NCBI RefSeq assembly: GCF_964222135.1
Contig: NZ_CAXQBR010000049.1
Span: 1-54,494 of the forward strand
Direction: 5' to 3'
DNA length: 54,494 bases
Origin: Euzebya sp.
GTDB taxonomy: Bacteria > Actinomycetota > Nitriliruptoria > Euzebyales > Euzebyaceae
Positions 7,657-16,141 of the stretch are shown one piece after another. Positions within the stretch are counted from its first letter, which is position 1. Each line of letters opens with the position of its first letter. The notes under the pieces are model-generated. The model was not told the origin of the DNA and searched no databases. It worked only from the letters and a program-made list of their open reading frames with translations. The translations under genes and the position numbers were made by a program.

Positions 7657-8613
7657 ATGGAACCGCTGCGCATCGCCGTCATCGCCGGTGGCCTGTCGTT
7701 CGAGCGCGATGTCAGCCTGCGCTCGGGTGCGCGGGTCACCGCAGCCCTCGAGTCCCGCGGGCACGACGTGACCCTGTTCGACGTCGACCAGCACCTGCTG
7801 GACGAGCTCGAGACCTGCAAGCCCGACGTGGCCTACGTCGCCCTGCACGGCCGCATGGGGGAGGACGGCACCATCCAGGGGCTCCTGCAGCTGATGGGGA
7901 TCCCGTTCACCGGTCCCGACGCGCGCGCCTCGTCGCTCGCCTGGGACAAGGCCGTCGCGAAGGGGGTGTGGCGTCGACACGGGATCCCGACGCCTGACTG
8001 GATCTCCCTGTCGTCCGACGCGGTCCGCGACCTCGGCGCCGTCCGGATCCTGCCGCAGGTCACCCAGCGCCTCCCGGGGCCCCTGGTCGTCAAGCCGACC
8101 CAGGGGGGCGCGTCGATGGGCGTCGGGTACGCCAGCGACGCCCAGGACCTGACCGATGCGCTGATCGGGTCCTTCCGCTACCACCCGGTCGCCCTGGTCG
8201 AGCGCTTCGTCGAGGGGGTCGAGGTGGCCGTGTCGATCGTCGACGGTGAGCCGCTGCCCCCCGTCGAGATCGACGTGCCGCACGCCGACGGCGAGGACGG
8301 CCACTACGACTTCAGCGCGCGCTACACGCCGGGTGCGACGGTGCTCCACGCACCGGCGCGGCTCGACGCGTCGACCGCGGCGCGCGCCACCGACGCGGCC
8401 ATGGCCGCCTACGGAGAGGTCGGCGCCCGCCACGTGACCCGTGCCGACATGATCATCGACGCCGACGGCAACCCCTGGCTGCTCGAGCTCGACACCTCGC
8501 CGGGGATGACCGAGACCTCGCTGCTGCCCGCCGCCGCCGAGGCCGCCGGCGAGGACTTCGCCTCGGTGTGCGAGCGGATCCTGCTCGCCGCACTGCCGGC
8601 ACACACCCGCTGA
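7657..8613 (+). CDS. ddl: D-alanine–D-alanine ligase family ATP-grasp enzyme
   Basis: A 318-residue ATP-grasp ligase joining two D-Ala for peptidoglycan. Visible: N-terminal GGLSFERDVSLRSG, the ALHGRMGEDGTIQGLL substrate loop, SLAWDKAVAKGVW, the KPTQGGASMGVG ATP-binding loop (near 147-158), and the metal-binding LLELDTSPGMTETSLLPAAA at the C-terminus. In canonical Ddl the last motif reads E-x-N-x-x-P-G; here the position is Asp-Thr (ELDTSPGMT), a D-for-N difference seen in some relatives. The ATG follows TGAGGAGG, and the upstream gene ends nine bases before it. Convergent with parB. Confidence 0.88.
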   Translation: MEPLRIAVIAGGLSFERDVSLRSGARVTAALESRGHDVTLFDVDQHLLDELETCKPDVAYVALHGRMGEDGTIQGLLQLMGIPFTGPDARASSLAWDKAVAKGVWRRHGIPTPDWISLSSDAVRDLGAVRILPQVTQRLPGPLVVKPTQGGASMGVGYASDAQDLTDALIGSFRYHPVALVERFVEGVEVAVSIVDGEPLPPVEIDVPHADGEDGHYDFSARYTPGATVLHAPARLDASTAARATDAAMAAYGEVGARHVTRADMIIDADGNPWLLELDTSPGMTETSLLPAAAEAAGEDFASVCERILLAALPAHTR

Positions 8614-8724
8614 CCACACACCGAAGGGCGCGCTGACCTGGGCGAACGCGCCCACGTCGCGCCTGGGCGACGTTCCGGACCGCTCGCATGGTCGACCATG
8701 GGCCGTTCGGGGCCCGGGAGACGG

Positions 8725-8748
8725 TCCTCGCGGGTCAACCCGCGAGGA
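8725..8748. terminator. Bidirectional hairpin between ddl and parB
   Basis: A perfect 10-bp stem (TCCTCGCGGG / CCCGCGAGGA) with loop TCAA, which is the parB stop region itself. No U-tract on either side. It sits at a convergent gene end, where a terminator is expected. Confidence 0.5.
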
Positions 8749-9637
8749 GGTCCTGTCCCGCACCACGGCCGAGGATGTCGATGAGGCGCTCGAGGTCCTC
8801 CGCCCCCGAGAACTCGATGACGACACGGCCGCGCTTCACCGATCCCTTGATCTGCACCTTCGTCGCCAGCGCGTCGACCAGCCGCTCCTCCACGTGCGCG
8901 AACGGCGACGACCGCCGCCGACCGCGAGCGTCGGCGGCGAGGTCCTTCATCGTGGCATCCGCCGAGCGGGCCTGCCGGTCGGAGATGGTGCGGACCAGGT
9001 CCTCGGTGGCCCGGACGCTGAGCCCCTCGGCGACGACCTGGGTGGCCAGCCGCTCCTGGTCCTCCGGCTCGCCCAGGCCGAGCAGCGCGCGCGCGTGCCC
9101 GGCGGACAGGGATCCGCCGATGACCAGGTCCTGGACCGCGGGCGGCAGGGCGAGGAGCCGCAGGCTGTTGGAGATGGCGGACCGGGACTTGCCGAGCTTC
9201 GTGGCGAGCGCATCGTGGGTGAGGCCGAAGTCGTCCAGGAGCTGGCGGTAGGCGAGCGCCTCCTCGATGGCGTCGAGGTCGGCGCGGTGGACGTTCTCGA
9301 CCAGCGCCTCGGTCAGCAGCTGCGCGTCCTCGGTGTGGCGCACCACGACGGGGACCTCCGCCATCCCGGCCATCCGCGCGGCCCGGAACCGCCGCTCACC
9401 GGCGATGATCTGGTACCCGCCATCGGGCTCGGGGCGCGCGACGATCGGCTGCAGCATCCCCACCTCGGAGAGGCTCGCGGCGAGCTCCTCGAGCGCGCCG
9501 GCGTCGAAGCGGTCGCGCGGCTGCCGGGGGTTCGGGTGGAGCTCGTCCAGGGACACGGTGACGAGCCCGGACTGGCCGGGACTCGCAGCAGGGATCAGCG
9601 CACCGAGACCTCGGCCCAGTCCTCCGGGACGGCTCAT
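8735..9637 (-). CDS. parB: Chromosome partition protein ParB (CTPase clamp)
   Basis: A 300-residue ParB. The N-terminus LGRGLGALIP is the ParA-interacting segment; the CTP-binding fold carries GERRFRA at 80-86 and ENVHR at 114-118; the parS-reading helix-turn-helix covers about 139-160 (LTHDALATKLGKSRSAISNSL); the C-terminal dimer domain is 235-300. It loads onto parS and slides, organising the origin region. The ATG follows GAGAGG. It is 91 bases behind parA, and three parS sites are in this window. Confidence 0.97.
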   Translation of the reverse strand: MSRPGGLGRGLGALIPAASPGQSGLVTVSLDELHPNPRQPRDRFDAGALEELAASLSEVGMLQPIVARPEPDGGYQIIAGERRFRAARMAGMAEVPVVVRHTEDAQLLTEALVENVHRADLDAIEEALAYRQLLDDFGLTHDALATKLGKSRSAISNSLRLLALPPAVQDLVIGGSLSAGHARALLGLGEPEDQERLATQVVAEGLSVRATEDLVRTISDRQARSADATMKDLAADARGRRRSSPFAHVEERLVDALATKVQIKGSVKRGRVVIEFSGAEDLERLIDILGRGAGQDLLAG

Positions 9638-9728
9638 GGCGGTTCCTCTCTCCTGGCGGGGTCGGTGTCGATCAGCTCACATCGGTCATGCGGGTTCGCT
9701 CATGCCGGCTCGTCCATCATCGGCTCGC

Positions 9729-10748
9729 TCACGCCACGGCTCCCTGGCGCGCGGCGCGCTGGTCGAGGCGGCCGATGACCTCTCGGGCCAGGCGGCGGTA
9801 GGCCATCGCGCCACGTGAGGCCGGGTCGCACTGGGTGATCGGCTGCCCGAACCCGGGGGCCTCGGCGAGCCGGACGGTGCGGGGGATGCGCGCGTCGAAG
9901 ACGCGCTCGCCGAAGTGGGCGTGGACCTCGTCGACGACCTGCTGGCTGAGCTTGGTGCGCGAATCCATCATGGTCAGGACGAACCCGGTCATCTCGAGGT
10001 GGGGGTTGAGCTGCTCGCGGATGAGCTCCGCGTTGCGGCGGAGCGCGCCGAGGCCCTCGAGTGCGAAGTACTCGCACTGGATCGGGACGATCACGCCGTC
10101 AGCGGCGGTCATCGCGTTCACGGTCAGGAGGCCGAGGCTGGGCGGACAGTCGATCACGACGGCGTCGTACTCCCCCCGCACCGCATCGAGGGCCCGGCGC
10201 AGCTTGTGCTCGCGGCTGAACGCGCTGACCAACTCGACCTCCGCACCCGCCAGGTCGATGGTCGCGCGGACCATGTCGAGACGGACCTGCGACGTCTGGA
10301 CGACCGCATCGGTGATGGGGACGTCGTCGACGATCACGTCGTAGATCGACGTGTCCTCGGGTCCCGCTCGCAGCCCGAGGCCGCTGCTAGCGTTCCCCTG
10401 GGGGTCGAAGTCGACCAGCAGCACGTGGAGCCCCTGCTCCGCCAGGGCGGCGGCGAGGGACACCGCCGTCGTCGTCTTCCCGACCCCGCCCTTCTGGTTG
10501 GCGACGGCCAACACGGTGGCCTGGGCGTAGCGCTGCGCACCCCGGACGGGCGGGGGAGGGGGAGAGGCGGCGTCGGTCGGGGGGAGGGGACCCGACGGTT
10601 CACGCTGGGGGGGATCGACCTGAACCGGGTCGGGGCGTTCCACGTGGAACACCTCCGGGTCGGCGGGGCGGGAGGTGGCGGGCCGGGGCGGGTCGCCGGA
10701 TCCGCCGGCCCAGTAGCGATACCAGCCGCTCGTGGATGCCTCCGTCAT
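9729..10748 (-). CDS. parA: Chromosome partition ATPase ParA
   Basis: A 339-residue deviant-Walker ATPase. KGGVGKTT at 86-93 holds the signature lysine; FDPQGNASSGLG and VVIDCPPSLGLLTVNA mark the A' and B motifs. The N-terminal 75 residues are a proline-rich, disordered extension; within it the codons for VFHVERPD contain a parS palindrome, so part of the extension may exist because the DNA site is there. The ATG overlaps the rsmG stop (ATGA), indicating translational coupling. Confidence 0.96.
   Translation of the reverse strand: MTEASTSGWYRYWAGGSGDPPRPATSRPADPEVFHVERPDPVQVDPPQREPSGPLPPTDAASPPPPPVRGAQRYAQATVLAVANQKGGVGKTTTAVSLAAALAEQGLHVLLVDFDPQGNASSGLGLRAGPEDTSIYDVIVDDVPITDAVVQTSQVRLDMVRATIDLAGAEVELVSAFSREHKLRRALDAVRGEYDAVVIDCPPSLGLLTVNAMTAADGVIVPIQCEYFALEGLGALRRNAELIREQLNPHLEMTGFVLTMMDSRTKLSQQVVDEVHAHFGERVFDARIPRTVRLAEAPGFGQPITQCDPASRGAMAYRRLAREVIGRLDQRAARQGAVA
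10637..10650. promoter_or_regulatory. parS site inside the parA 5' coding region
   Basis: GTTCCACGTGGAAC is a perfect palindrome differing from the bacterial parS core GTTTCACGTGAAAC by one symmetric base pair per half. It lies beside parAB near the origin. Confidence 0.8.
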
Positions 10749-11500
10749 GTCCGTCCACCTCCCAGCGGTGACGATTGGGGGATCCCGTTCCGTCGGGGGA
10801 TCCCTCGTGGCGGACCACCCTGCGCGGCGATGCTAACAAGGACCGTGCCACGATCCGCGGAGCCGACCCCCTCGGTGTGCAGCTCCTTCATGCGGAGGCG
10901 TCCCGACGCGCGCTGGAAGTAGCCTCGCTCGGAGTCGACGGAGGGCCCCTTCACGACCACCAACCGCCCGCGGGGGCGCAGGAACCCCCGCGCCAGCTCC
11001 GCGGTCACGTCGAGCCTGGCGAGGGCGCGGCTGACCACACCGTCGTAGAGTCCGCGGAACGCGTCGTCGTGGGCGAGCACCTCCGCGCGGCCGGCAACGG
11101 CCCGTGCGTTCTCGAGGCCCAGGACGTCGATGAACTCGGACACCGCATCGACCTTCTTCTGCCGTGCATCGATGAGCGTCCACCCCACGCGAGGGCGGAG
11201 GATCGCCGCCACGAGGCCGGGGAGCCCGCCGCCCGTGCCGAGATCGACCCAGTGCTGGCCGTCACCGGCGTGCAACGCCTCGACGACCGCGACGGACTCC
11301 GGGATGTGGACGGTCGCCACCAGCCCACGGTCCCTGCTGGACACCAGGTTGTGGGGGGACTCGGCGATCAAGGTGCCCAGCAGCTCGAGCTGCTCGGCGG
11401 TCGAGAGCGGCGTTCCACGTGAAACGCGGGATGGACCTGCATCGGCCCATCCCGCGTCCCTCGCATGCTCGTCATCGATGGCGTCGTCATCGATGGCCAT
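10745..11500 (-). CDS. rsmG: 16S rRNA (guanine-527-N7)-methyltransferase
   Basis: A 251-residue SAM-dependent methyltransferase. The SAM loop is VDLGTGGGLPGLVAAIL, followed by TLIDARQKKVDAV and the VVSRALARLD motif typical of RsmG. Catalytic context VVVKGPSVDSE is present. The N-terminal 25 residues are acidic (AIDDDAIDDE) and are encoded by an exact tandem repeat of GTCATCGATGGC. A parS site lies at codons for SRGTP. The C-terminus has an unusual Arg/Gly-rich tail of about 20 residues. Its stop overlaps the parA start, as in many actinobacterial gid–parA–parB operons. Confidence 0.94.
   Translation of the reverse strand: MAIDDDAIDDEHARDAGWADAGPSRVSRGTPLSTAEQLELLGTLIAESPHNLVSSRDRGLVATVHIPESVAVVEALHAGDGQHWVDLGTGGGLPGLVAAILRPRVGWTLIDARQKKVDAVSEFIDVLGLENARAVAGRAEVLAHDDAFRGLYDGVVSRALARLDVTAELARGFLRPRGRLVVVKGPSVDSERGYFQRASGRLRMKELHTEGVGSADRGTVLVSIAAQGGPPRGIPRRNGIPQSSPLGGGRT
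11412..11425. promoter_or_regulatory. parS site inside rsmG
   Basis: GTTCCACGTGAAAC matches the parS core with a single mismatch in the left half. It is 760 bases from the site in parA. Confidence 0.8.
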
Positions 11501-11508
11501 GTGCAGTC

Positions 11509-12015
11509 CTAGTCAGCTGGTCGGATCACGACGCGCCGCCGCGGCTCCGCGCCTTCGCTGGCCGAGGTCACGCCCCCGGCCGAAGCCGCCAGGTCGTGCA
11601 TCATCTTGCGCTCGTAGGCATCCATCGGCTCGAGCTTGACCGGGGCGTTGGTCTCGCGAACCTCCGCGATGGCCTCTCGACACCGCTCGCGCAGCTTCTC
11701 GAGCTGACGCGCGCGGTAGCCCTCGACGTCGACGCGCACGTGGCTGCGCCGTTCGGTCTGGCGCTGCACCGAGCAGCGGACGAGCTCCTGGAGCGCATCC
11801 AGCGTCGCGCCACGTCGGCCGATCAGGAGCCCGCTGCCGACGTCCTGGACGGTGACGACGGCCTGATCCTCCTTGACCTCGATGTCGATGTCCCCTGGCA
11901 GGTCGAGGATGTCGAGCAGGCCCTCGACGAAGTCCGCCGCGAGATCGGCGTCCTCGTCCAGCTGCTCGACCAGCGTGCCCTCGTCCTGCGGATCGGTTCC
12001 GGTGTCGGTGCTCAC
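11509..12015 (-). CDS. jag: KhpB/Jag RNA-binding protein (KH + R3H)
   Basis: A 168-residue protein from a GTG start with AAGGGGG upstream. The KH domain carries the GxxG loop as LLIGRRGATLDALQ (about 83-96), and the R3H domain contains LRERCREAIAEVRETNAPV with the following MDAYERKMMHDLA. The N-terminus (1-35) is very acidic. Jag/KhpB is a small-RNA/mRNA-binding partner in cell division and wall synthesis, and it is regularly encoded next to yidC. It lacks the Jag_N domain of firmicute homologues. Confidence 0.93.
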   Translation of the reverse strand: MSTDTGTDPQDEGTLVEQLDEDADLAADFVEGLLDILDLPGDIDIEVKEDQAVVTVQDVGSGLLIGRRGATLDALQELVRCSVQRQTERRSHVRVDVEGYRARQLEKLRERCREAIAEVRETNAPVKLEPMDAYERKMMHDLAASAGGVTSASEGAEPRRRVVIRPAD

Positions 12016-12081
12016 ATGAGCCCCCTTCGTCTGTCAGGTCCCCAGCTCGATGTGGGGACGCGGCTGATGGAGAGTGGTGGC

Positions 12082-13134
12082 CTAGCGGTCCCGCTCGCCG
12101 CTGCCGCCGGAGCGGCCCTTGCGGGAGCTGCCCTCGCCCTTGCCCGAGCTCTCGCCCTTGCCCTTGCCCGTGCTCCCGCCCTTGCTCGAGCGCTGGCTGC
12201 GCGGCGTCCCGTTCGACCCGTTCGTGCGTGGTCGGGAGCCGGAGGAGCCGGAGTCCACGATGTCCTTCGACTGATCCCGCTTCCCCGTGACCTCGTCCGC
12301 CCGGGCCCGGCGGTCACCGCTCTGGCCCTTGGGCCGGGTGCGCTTGCTGGCGACGCGCTCCTCCTTGCGCTGCCGCGCGGCTTCGGCCTCCTCGGCCTCC
12401 ACCTTCTTGAAGATGTAGGCCTGCTGGCCGATGGTCCAGATGTTGGTGGTGACCCAGTACAGGACCACGCCGATCGGGAAGGTGAACGACAGCCAGCCGA
12501 GGAAGGCCGGCATGACGTACATCATGATCTTCTGGACCTGGGCCTGCTGGTCGTTGGAGTTGCCGGAGTTGCGGGCCTGCATCTGCTTCTGGGTGTAGAA
12601 GGTCGTGAAGACCTGCAGCGCCACCAGCACGAACGCCCCGATGCCGGCGCCCTCGGCGGCCGTCATGCCCAGGCCCTCGATGCCGAAGAACGGGGCGGCG
12701 GTGAGCTCCTCCACCCGGGCGTTGTCCCGCAGCACGTAGAAGAGCGCCAGGAAGATCGGCATCTGCAGCAGCAACGGCAGGCAGCCGCCCACCGGGTTGA
12801 CCTGGTGCTCCTGGTAGAGCGCCATCTGGGCTTCGCGCTGCTTGTCCTTGAGCTTCTTGTAGCGCTCCGGGTCGGTCTTGATGAGCGACCGGTCCGCCTT
12901 GTACTTCTCCTGGATCTTCTTCAGCTCCGGCTGGAGGCGCTGCATCGACCGCATGGACCGGGTCTGGCGGACCATGAGCGGGATGAGGAAGATCCGGACC
13001 GTGACGGTCAGGAGGATGATCGCGAGTCCCCAGGCGTAGCCGCCGGCGAGCGGCTCGAGGAGCCCCTCGTAGAACCGCAGGACCTGTGCGAGGGCGTCCT
13101 GCAACCCACCGAAGATGTCGCCTAGGAATCCCAT
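12082..13134 (-). CDS. yidC: Membrane protein insertase YidC/Oxa1
   Basis: A 350-residue YidC of the Gram-positive type, lacking the large periplasmic domain. Five membrane segments can be placed: [20 protein letters not shown] (with the R of the hydrophilic groove), [53 protein letters not shown] and [15 protein letters not shown]. The last 80 residues are Lys/Ser/Gly-rich and would bind ribosomes. The ATG follows GAGGAG. The gene overlaps the yidD stop by 13 bases and is followed by jag. Confidence 0.96.
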   Translation of the reverse strand: MGFLGDIFGGLQDALAQVLRFYEGLLEPLAGGYAWGLAIILLTVTVRIFLIPLMVRQTRSMRSMQRLQPELKKIQEKYKADRSLIKTDPERYKKLKDKQREAQMALYQEHQVNPVGGCLPLLLQMPIFLALFYVLRDNARVEELTAAPFFGIEGLGMTAAEGAGIGAFVLVALQVFTTFYTQKQMQARNSGNSNDQQAQVQKIMMYVMPAFLGWLSFTFPIGVVLYWVTTNIWTIGQQAYIFKKVEAEEAEAARQRKEERVASKRTRPKGQSGDRRARADEVTGKRDQSKDIVDSGSSGSRPRTNGSNGTPRSQRSSKGGSTGKGKGESSGKGEGSSRKGRSGGSGERDR

Positions 13135-13514
13135 GGTGTGCGCTCCTCTGCAGGCCTCGTGGCCGGGACGAGCTGATCGCGCTCATCCGGCCCACCGTGG
13201 GCCGCGGGCTGGTCGTGATGACGTGTGTCGTGGTCGGGTGCGCGACGTCGCGGTCGCGCCGGGGGCACGGGGTCGATCCCCGTCCCGCCCCAGGGGTGGC
13301 AGCGCCCCAGGCGGCGGAGCGTCAGCCAACCGCCCCGGAGCGCACCGTGCACGGTGACGGCCTCCAGGCCGTAGGCCGAGCAGGTCGGGTGGTAGCGGCA
13401 GCGGTCCTGGGTCTTCGGGACCAGCCGGTAGGCCCGGATGACGAGGACCAGCAGCCATGCGAGGGGCGAACGCATGTTCGAGTTCGAACTTGCCTGTGCG
13501 GTGCCGCGGGTCAT
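13122..13514 (-). CDS. yidD: Membrane protein insertion efficiency factor YidD
   Basis: A 130-residue YidD. The family core is complete: [19 protein letters not shown] and [18 protein letters not shown], preceded by the amphipathic [13 protein letters not shown] helix. The ATG at 13514 is preferred because it overlaps the rnpA stop (ATGA), giving translational coupling; a second ATG at 13475 would also keep the whole domain. The Arg/His-rich C-terminal tail overlaps the yidC start by 13 bases. The protein assists YidC insertion. Confidence 0.9.
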   Translation of the reverse strand: MTRGTAQASSNSNMRSPLAWLLVLVIRAYRLVPKTQDRCRYHPTCSAYGLEAVTVHGALRGGWLTLRRLGRCHPWGGTGIDPVPPARPRRRAPDHDTRHHDQPAAHGGPDERDQLVPATRPAEERTPWDS

Positions 13515-13849
13515 CGGGTGGCTCGCCGGCCCGCCCGCCGGATGCCGTCGGCGATCTGGGCCTCGAGCGCCGCGAAGGGGACCGAGTCGGCCCCTGCACG
13601 ACCGCTCACGACGAGATCGAGCCCCGCGGGGAGGTCGCACGACGCGAGCACCGCCCGCATCCGGCGCTTCGCGCGGTTCCGCACCACCGCACCGCCGACG
13701 CGGCGTCCCGCCACGACGGCCACGCGCGCACCGCCGCCGTCACCGCGCGAGCGCGCGTGCACGACGACCTGGTCACTGCCCCACGACGCGCGTGCGGTGA
13801 ACACCCCGCGGATGTCCGCGGAGGACCGCAAGCGCAGGGGGGTGGGCAC
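13511..13849 (-). CDS. rnpA: Ribonuclease P protein component
   Basis: A 112-residue RNase P protein that binds the catalytic RNA in tRNA 5' maturation. The signature basic helix RNRAKRRMR lies near 57-65, and the [11 protein letters not shown] start region is typical. Three in-frame GTG codons (13858, 13855, 13849) could start it; 13849 gives the usual family N-terminus and is taken here, but no clear ribosome site separates them. It lies 35 bases downstream of rpmH and its stop overlaps yidD. Confidence 0.92.
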   Translation of the reverse strand: MPTPLRLRSSADIRGVFTARASWGSDQVVVHARSRGDGGGARVAVVAGRRVGGAVVRNRAKRRMRAVLASCDLPAGLDLVVSGRAGADSVPFAALEAQIADGIRRAGRRATR

Positions 13850-13884
13850 GGACACCACCGTAGCGACGCCCGGGTGTCGGGGCG

Positions 13885-14019
13885 TCAGGCCGACAGCTTC
13901 TTGCGCCCCTTCGCCCGCCGTGCCTTGATGATCCGGCGACCGGCAGGGGTGCTCATGCGGCTGCGGAAGCCGTGCTTGCGCTTGCGGCGACGGTTGTTGG
14001 GCTGGAAGGTGCGCTTCAT
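13885..14019 (-). CDS. rpmH: 50S ribosomal protein L34
   Basis: A 44-residue L34, starting [18 protein letters not shown] and ending GRKKLSA, nearly identical to the family consensus ([12 protein letters not shown] in the middle). It begins the minus-strand operon rpmH-rnpA-yidD-yidC-jag-rsmG-parA-parB. A good housekeeping promoter lies about 160 bases upstream. Confidence 0.98.
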   Translation of the reverse strand: MKRTFQPNNRRRKRKHGFRSRMSTPAGRRIIKARRAKGRKKLSA

Positions 14020-14175
14020 GGCTGGTGACCTCGGTGGTGGAGCGGCCTGGGGGAGGCGGTGCCGTCCCCGCGCGCGTCGTGCTCGGCAGACGTGCGGTCG
14101 GGTGGCGGTGGAGCGGGCGTGGTGCCCCGGCGGATCGCAGTGCGACAGACTGCTGCGCCCCGCATGCGTCAGGAC

Positions 14176-14205
14176 AGTGTAGGGAGCCCCCTCTCACCCC
14201 GTCAA
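14176..14205 (-). promoter_or_regulatory. Housekeeping promoter of the rpmH operon
   Basis: Minus strand: TTGACG (14200-14205), an 18-base spacer, TACACT (14176-14181). Strong sigma-70-type match; predicted leader about 150 bases. Confidence 0.7.
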
Positions 14206-14223
14206 CCGGCCACACGACGGGGC

Positions 14224-14253
14224 TTGTTGCCACGACCCGGGTGTGCCTAGACT
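14224..14253 (+). promoter_or_regulatory. Candidate dnaA promoter
   Basis: TTGTTG (14224-14229), 18-base spacer, TAGACT (14248-14253), followed 48 bases later by three DnaA boxes, which would allow autoregulation. Divergent from the rpmH promoter in the same gap. Confidence 0.5.
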
Positions 14254-14300
14254 CCGCGACCTTCCACGTCGGCGGGCCCCGTCCGCGGCCTCGCCCTTCC

Positions 14301-14333
14301 CCGTCCACAGCGTGTGGACAACTCTGTGGACGA
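14301..14333. promoter_or_regulatory. DnaA boxes upstream of dnaA
   Basis: Three 9-mers: CCGTCCACA (14301-14309), TTGTCCACA on the minus strand (14313-14321, exact Streptomyces consensus) and TCGTCCACA on the minus strand (14325-14333). The rest of the 400-base gap 14020-14419 holds two promoters and nothing else I recognise. Confidence 0.8.
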
Positions 14334-14419
14334 TGCCGATCCGCGAGGCAGCATCGATGCCCCGCCTCGACGTGCCCGAACGCCAGTGCCGACCGCCGTG
14401 AAGTGAGCGTGACACCCTG

Positions 14420-15838
14420 ATGGAGCAGCAGCCACCCGATCTCCCACAGCTGTGGAGGGCGGCGGTCGACGCTCTGGCCCACCAGGTCTCCGGCCCGGCG
14501 CAGATGGCGTGGCTCGACCAGACCGAGCCGATCGGACTGACCGACGGGGTCTTCGTGCTGGCCGCGCCCAACGGGTTCGCGCAGGAGCAGCTCAAGCGCC
14601 GCTTCACCGAGCCGCTGACCGAGGCCCTGAGCGCCGCGGTGGGCGAACCGGTCACGCTGGTCATCACCGCCCGGCCCGACGCGGGCGGTGCCGCCGTGGG
14701 CGACCCCCCCGAACCGGAGGACGACGCGGTGATCGAGGAGGTCGAGGCGCCGTTGCGGGCGGTGCCGGGGGGTCGGTCGAGCGACGGGCCCACGCCGCTG
14801 CCGGTGCCGAACCTCTCCGACAAGTACGTGTTCGACCGCTTCGTCATCGGGGCGAGCAACCGCTTCGCGCACGCTGCCGCCTTCGCCGTGGCCGAGGCAC
14901 CTGCCAAGGCCTACAACCCGCTGTTCATCTATGGCGACTCCGGGCTCGGCAAGACCCACCTCCTGCAGGCCGTCGGCCACTACGCAGGCCGGCTCTACCC
15001 CCGCAGCCGGATCACGTACATCACGTCCGAGCAGTTCACGTCGGAGTTCATCGAGGGCGTCCGGAGCGGCCAGCAGGCGAGCTTCCAGCGGCGCTACCGG
15101 GACGTGGACATCCTCCTCATCGACGACATCCAGTTCCTCGAGAAGGCCGAGCGGACCCAGGAGGAGTTCTTCCACACCTTCAACGCGCTCCACCACGCGG
15201 AGAAGCAGATCGTGCTGACGTCCGATCGGCCGCCGCGCCGGCTCGAGCGCCTCGAGGAGCGCCTCCGCACGCGCTTCGAGATGGGCCTGCTGACAGACGT
15301 CCAACCGCCGGACCTCGAGACCCGCCTGGCCATCCTCCGCCGCAAGGCCGAGCTCGACGGCGTCGACGTCCCCGGCCCGGTCCTCGAGCTGATCGCCGGT
15401 CGGATCGCCACCAACATCCGCGAGCTCGAGGGCGCGCTGATCCGGGTCATCGCCGCCGCCAGCCTGTCGAAGCGGCCCGTCACCCTGGCGCTGGCGGAGA
15501 CCGCGCTGAAGGACGTGTTCCCCGAGTCCCAGAGCGGCGAGATCACGGCGGACATCATCAAGGCCGAGACCGCCGCGTACTTCGGGTTCACCGTCGACGA
15601 GCTGTGCTCGAGCACCCGCACCCGCGCCCTGGTGAACGCCCGCCAGATCGCCATGTACCTCACGCGCGAGCTGACCGAGCTGTCCCTGCCGAAGATCGGC
15701 GAGGCCTTCGGCGGGCGCGACCACACCACGGTCATCCACGCGAACAAGAAGATCCAGGCCCTCATCAAGGAGCGGCCCGCGACCTTCGAGCAGATCCAGG
15801 ACCTGACGGGGCAGATCAAGGTCAAGGCGCGTGGCTGA
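14420..15838 (+). CDS. dnaA: Chromosomal replication initiator DnaA
   Basis: A 472-residue DnaA. Domain I (1-90), a short acidic linker (about 95-130), the AAA+ domain with Walker A GDSGLGKT at 172-179, Walker B LLIDDIQFL, sensor motifs ERLRTRFEMGL, and domain IV with the DNA-binding signature FGGRDHTTVIHA. Domain II is short compared with Streptomyces. It binds the boxes on both sides of its own gene. The ATG at 14420 is supported by family alignment. Confidence 0.98.
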   Translation: MEQQPPDLPQLWRAAVDALAHQVSGPAQMAWLDQTEPIGLTDGVFVLAAPNGFAQEQLKRRFTEPLTEALSAAVGEPVTLVITARPDAGGAAVGDPPEPEDDAVIEEVEAPLRAVPGGRSSDGPTPLPVPNLSDKYVFDRFVIGASNRFAHAAAFAVAEAPAKAYNPLFIYGDSGLGKTHLLQAVGHYAGRLYPRSRITYITSEQFTSEFIEGVRSGQQASFQRRYRDVDILLIDDIQFLEKAERTQEEFFHTFNALHHAEKQIVLTSDRPPRRLERLEERLRTRFEMGLLTDVQPPDLETRLAILRRKAELDGVDVPGPVLELIAGRIATNIRELEGALIRVIAAASLSKRPVTLALAETALKDVFPESQSGEITADIIKAETAAYFGFTVDELCSSTRTRALVNARQIAMYLTRELTELSLPKIGEAFGGRDHTTVIHANKKIQALIKERPATFEQIQDLTGQIKVKARG

Positions 15839-16141
15839 CCGAGCACACCACTGGAGCGCAGGTGATGTGTCCACAGCGGGGTGTGGATCGGCGGTGGACG
15901 TCCCTGGTCTGCCCACAGGGCGTCGGGCAGACTGGGCGCTGCCCACAAGGCGTTCAGGGAATTACACGAACGCCGAACAGGACGTCCACATCGATCCGCA
16001 CAGGCCCGAACCCGCGCTGACCTGGGAGGACACCGGTTCTCCACACCCCAGCTCCGCCCCTACAGCTACAACTTCTCATGTACCTCTCCCAACACCCTCA
16101 CCCAGGAGGGGCGCCGGGAGCGGTGGACAAAGGAGCCCGTC
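15839..16141. other. oriC: dnaA-dnaN intergenic region with DnaA boxes
   Basis: This 303-base gap holds at least seven DnaA-box-like 9-mers in both orientations: GTGTCCACA 15867-15875, the reverse of CGATCCACA 15882-15890, CTGCCCACA at 15909-15917 and again at 15939-15947, ACGTCCACA 15982-15990, TTCTCCACA 16037-16045 and reverse TTGTCCACC 16122-16130. The stretch 16060-16085 is the most AT-rich part and a candidate unwinding element. In actinobacteria oriC lies between dnaA and dnaN. The dnaN ribosome site AAAGGAG is at its end. Confidence 0.88.

Noticed and set aside
8687-8700. CATGGTCGACCATG palindrome between ddl and parB as an operator
   Set aside because: It lies downstream of both convergent genes where no promoter is expected; kept only as a chance or structural element.
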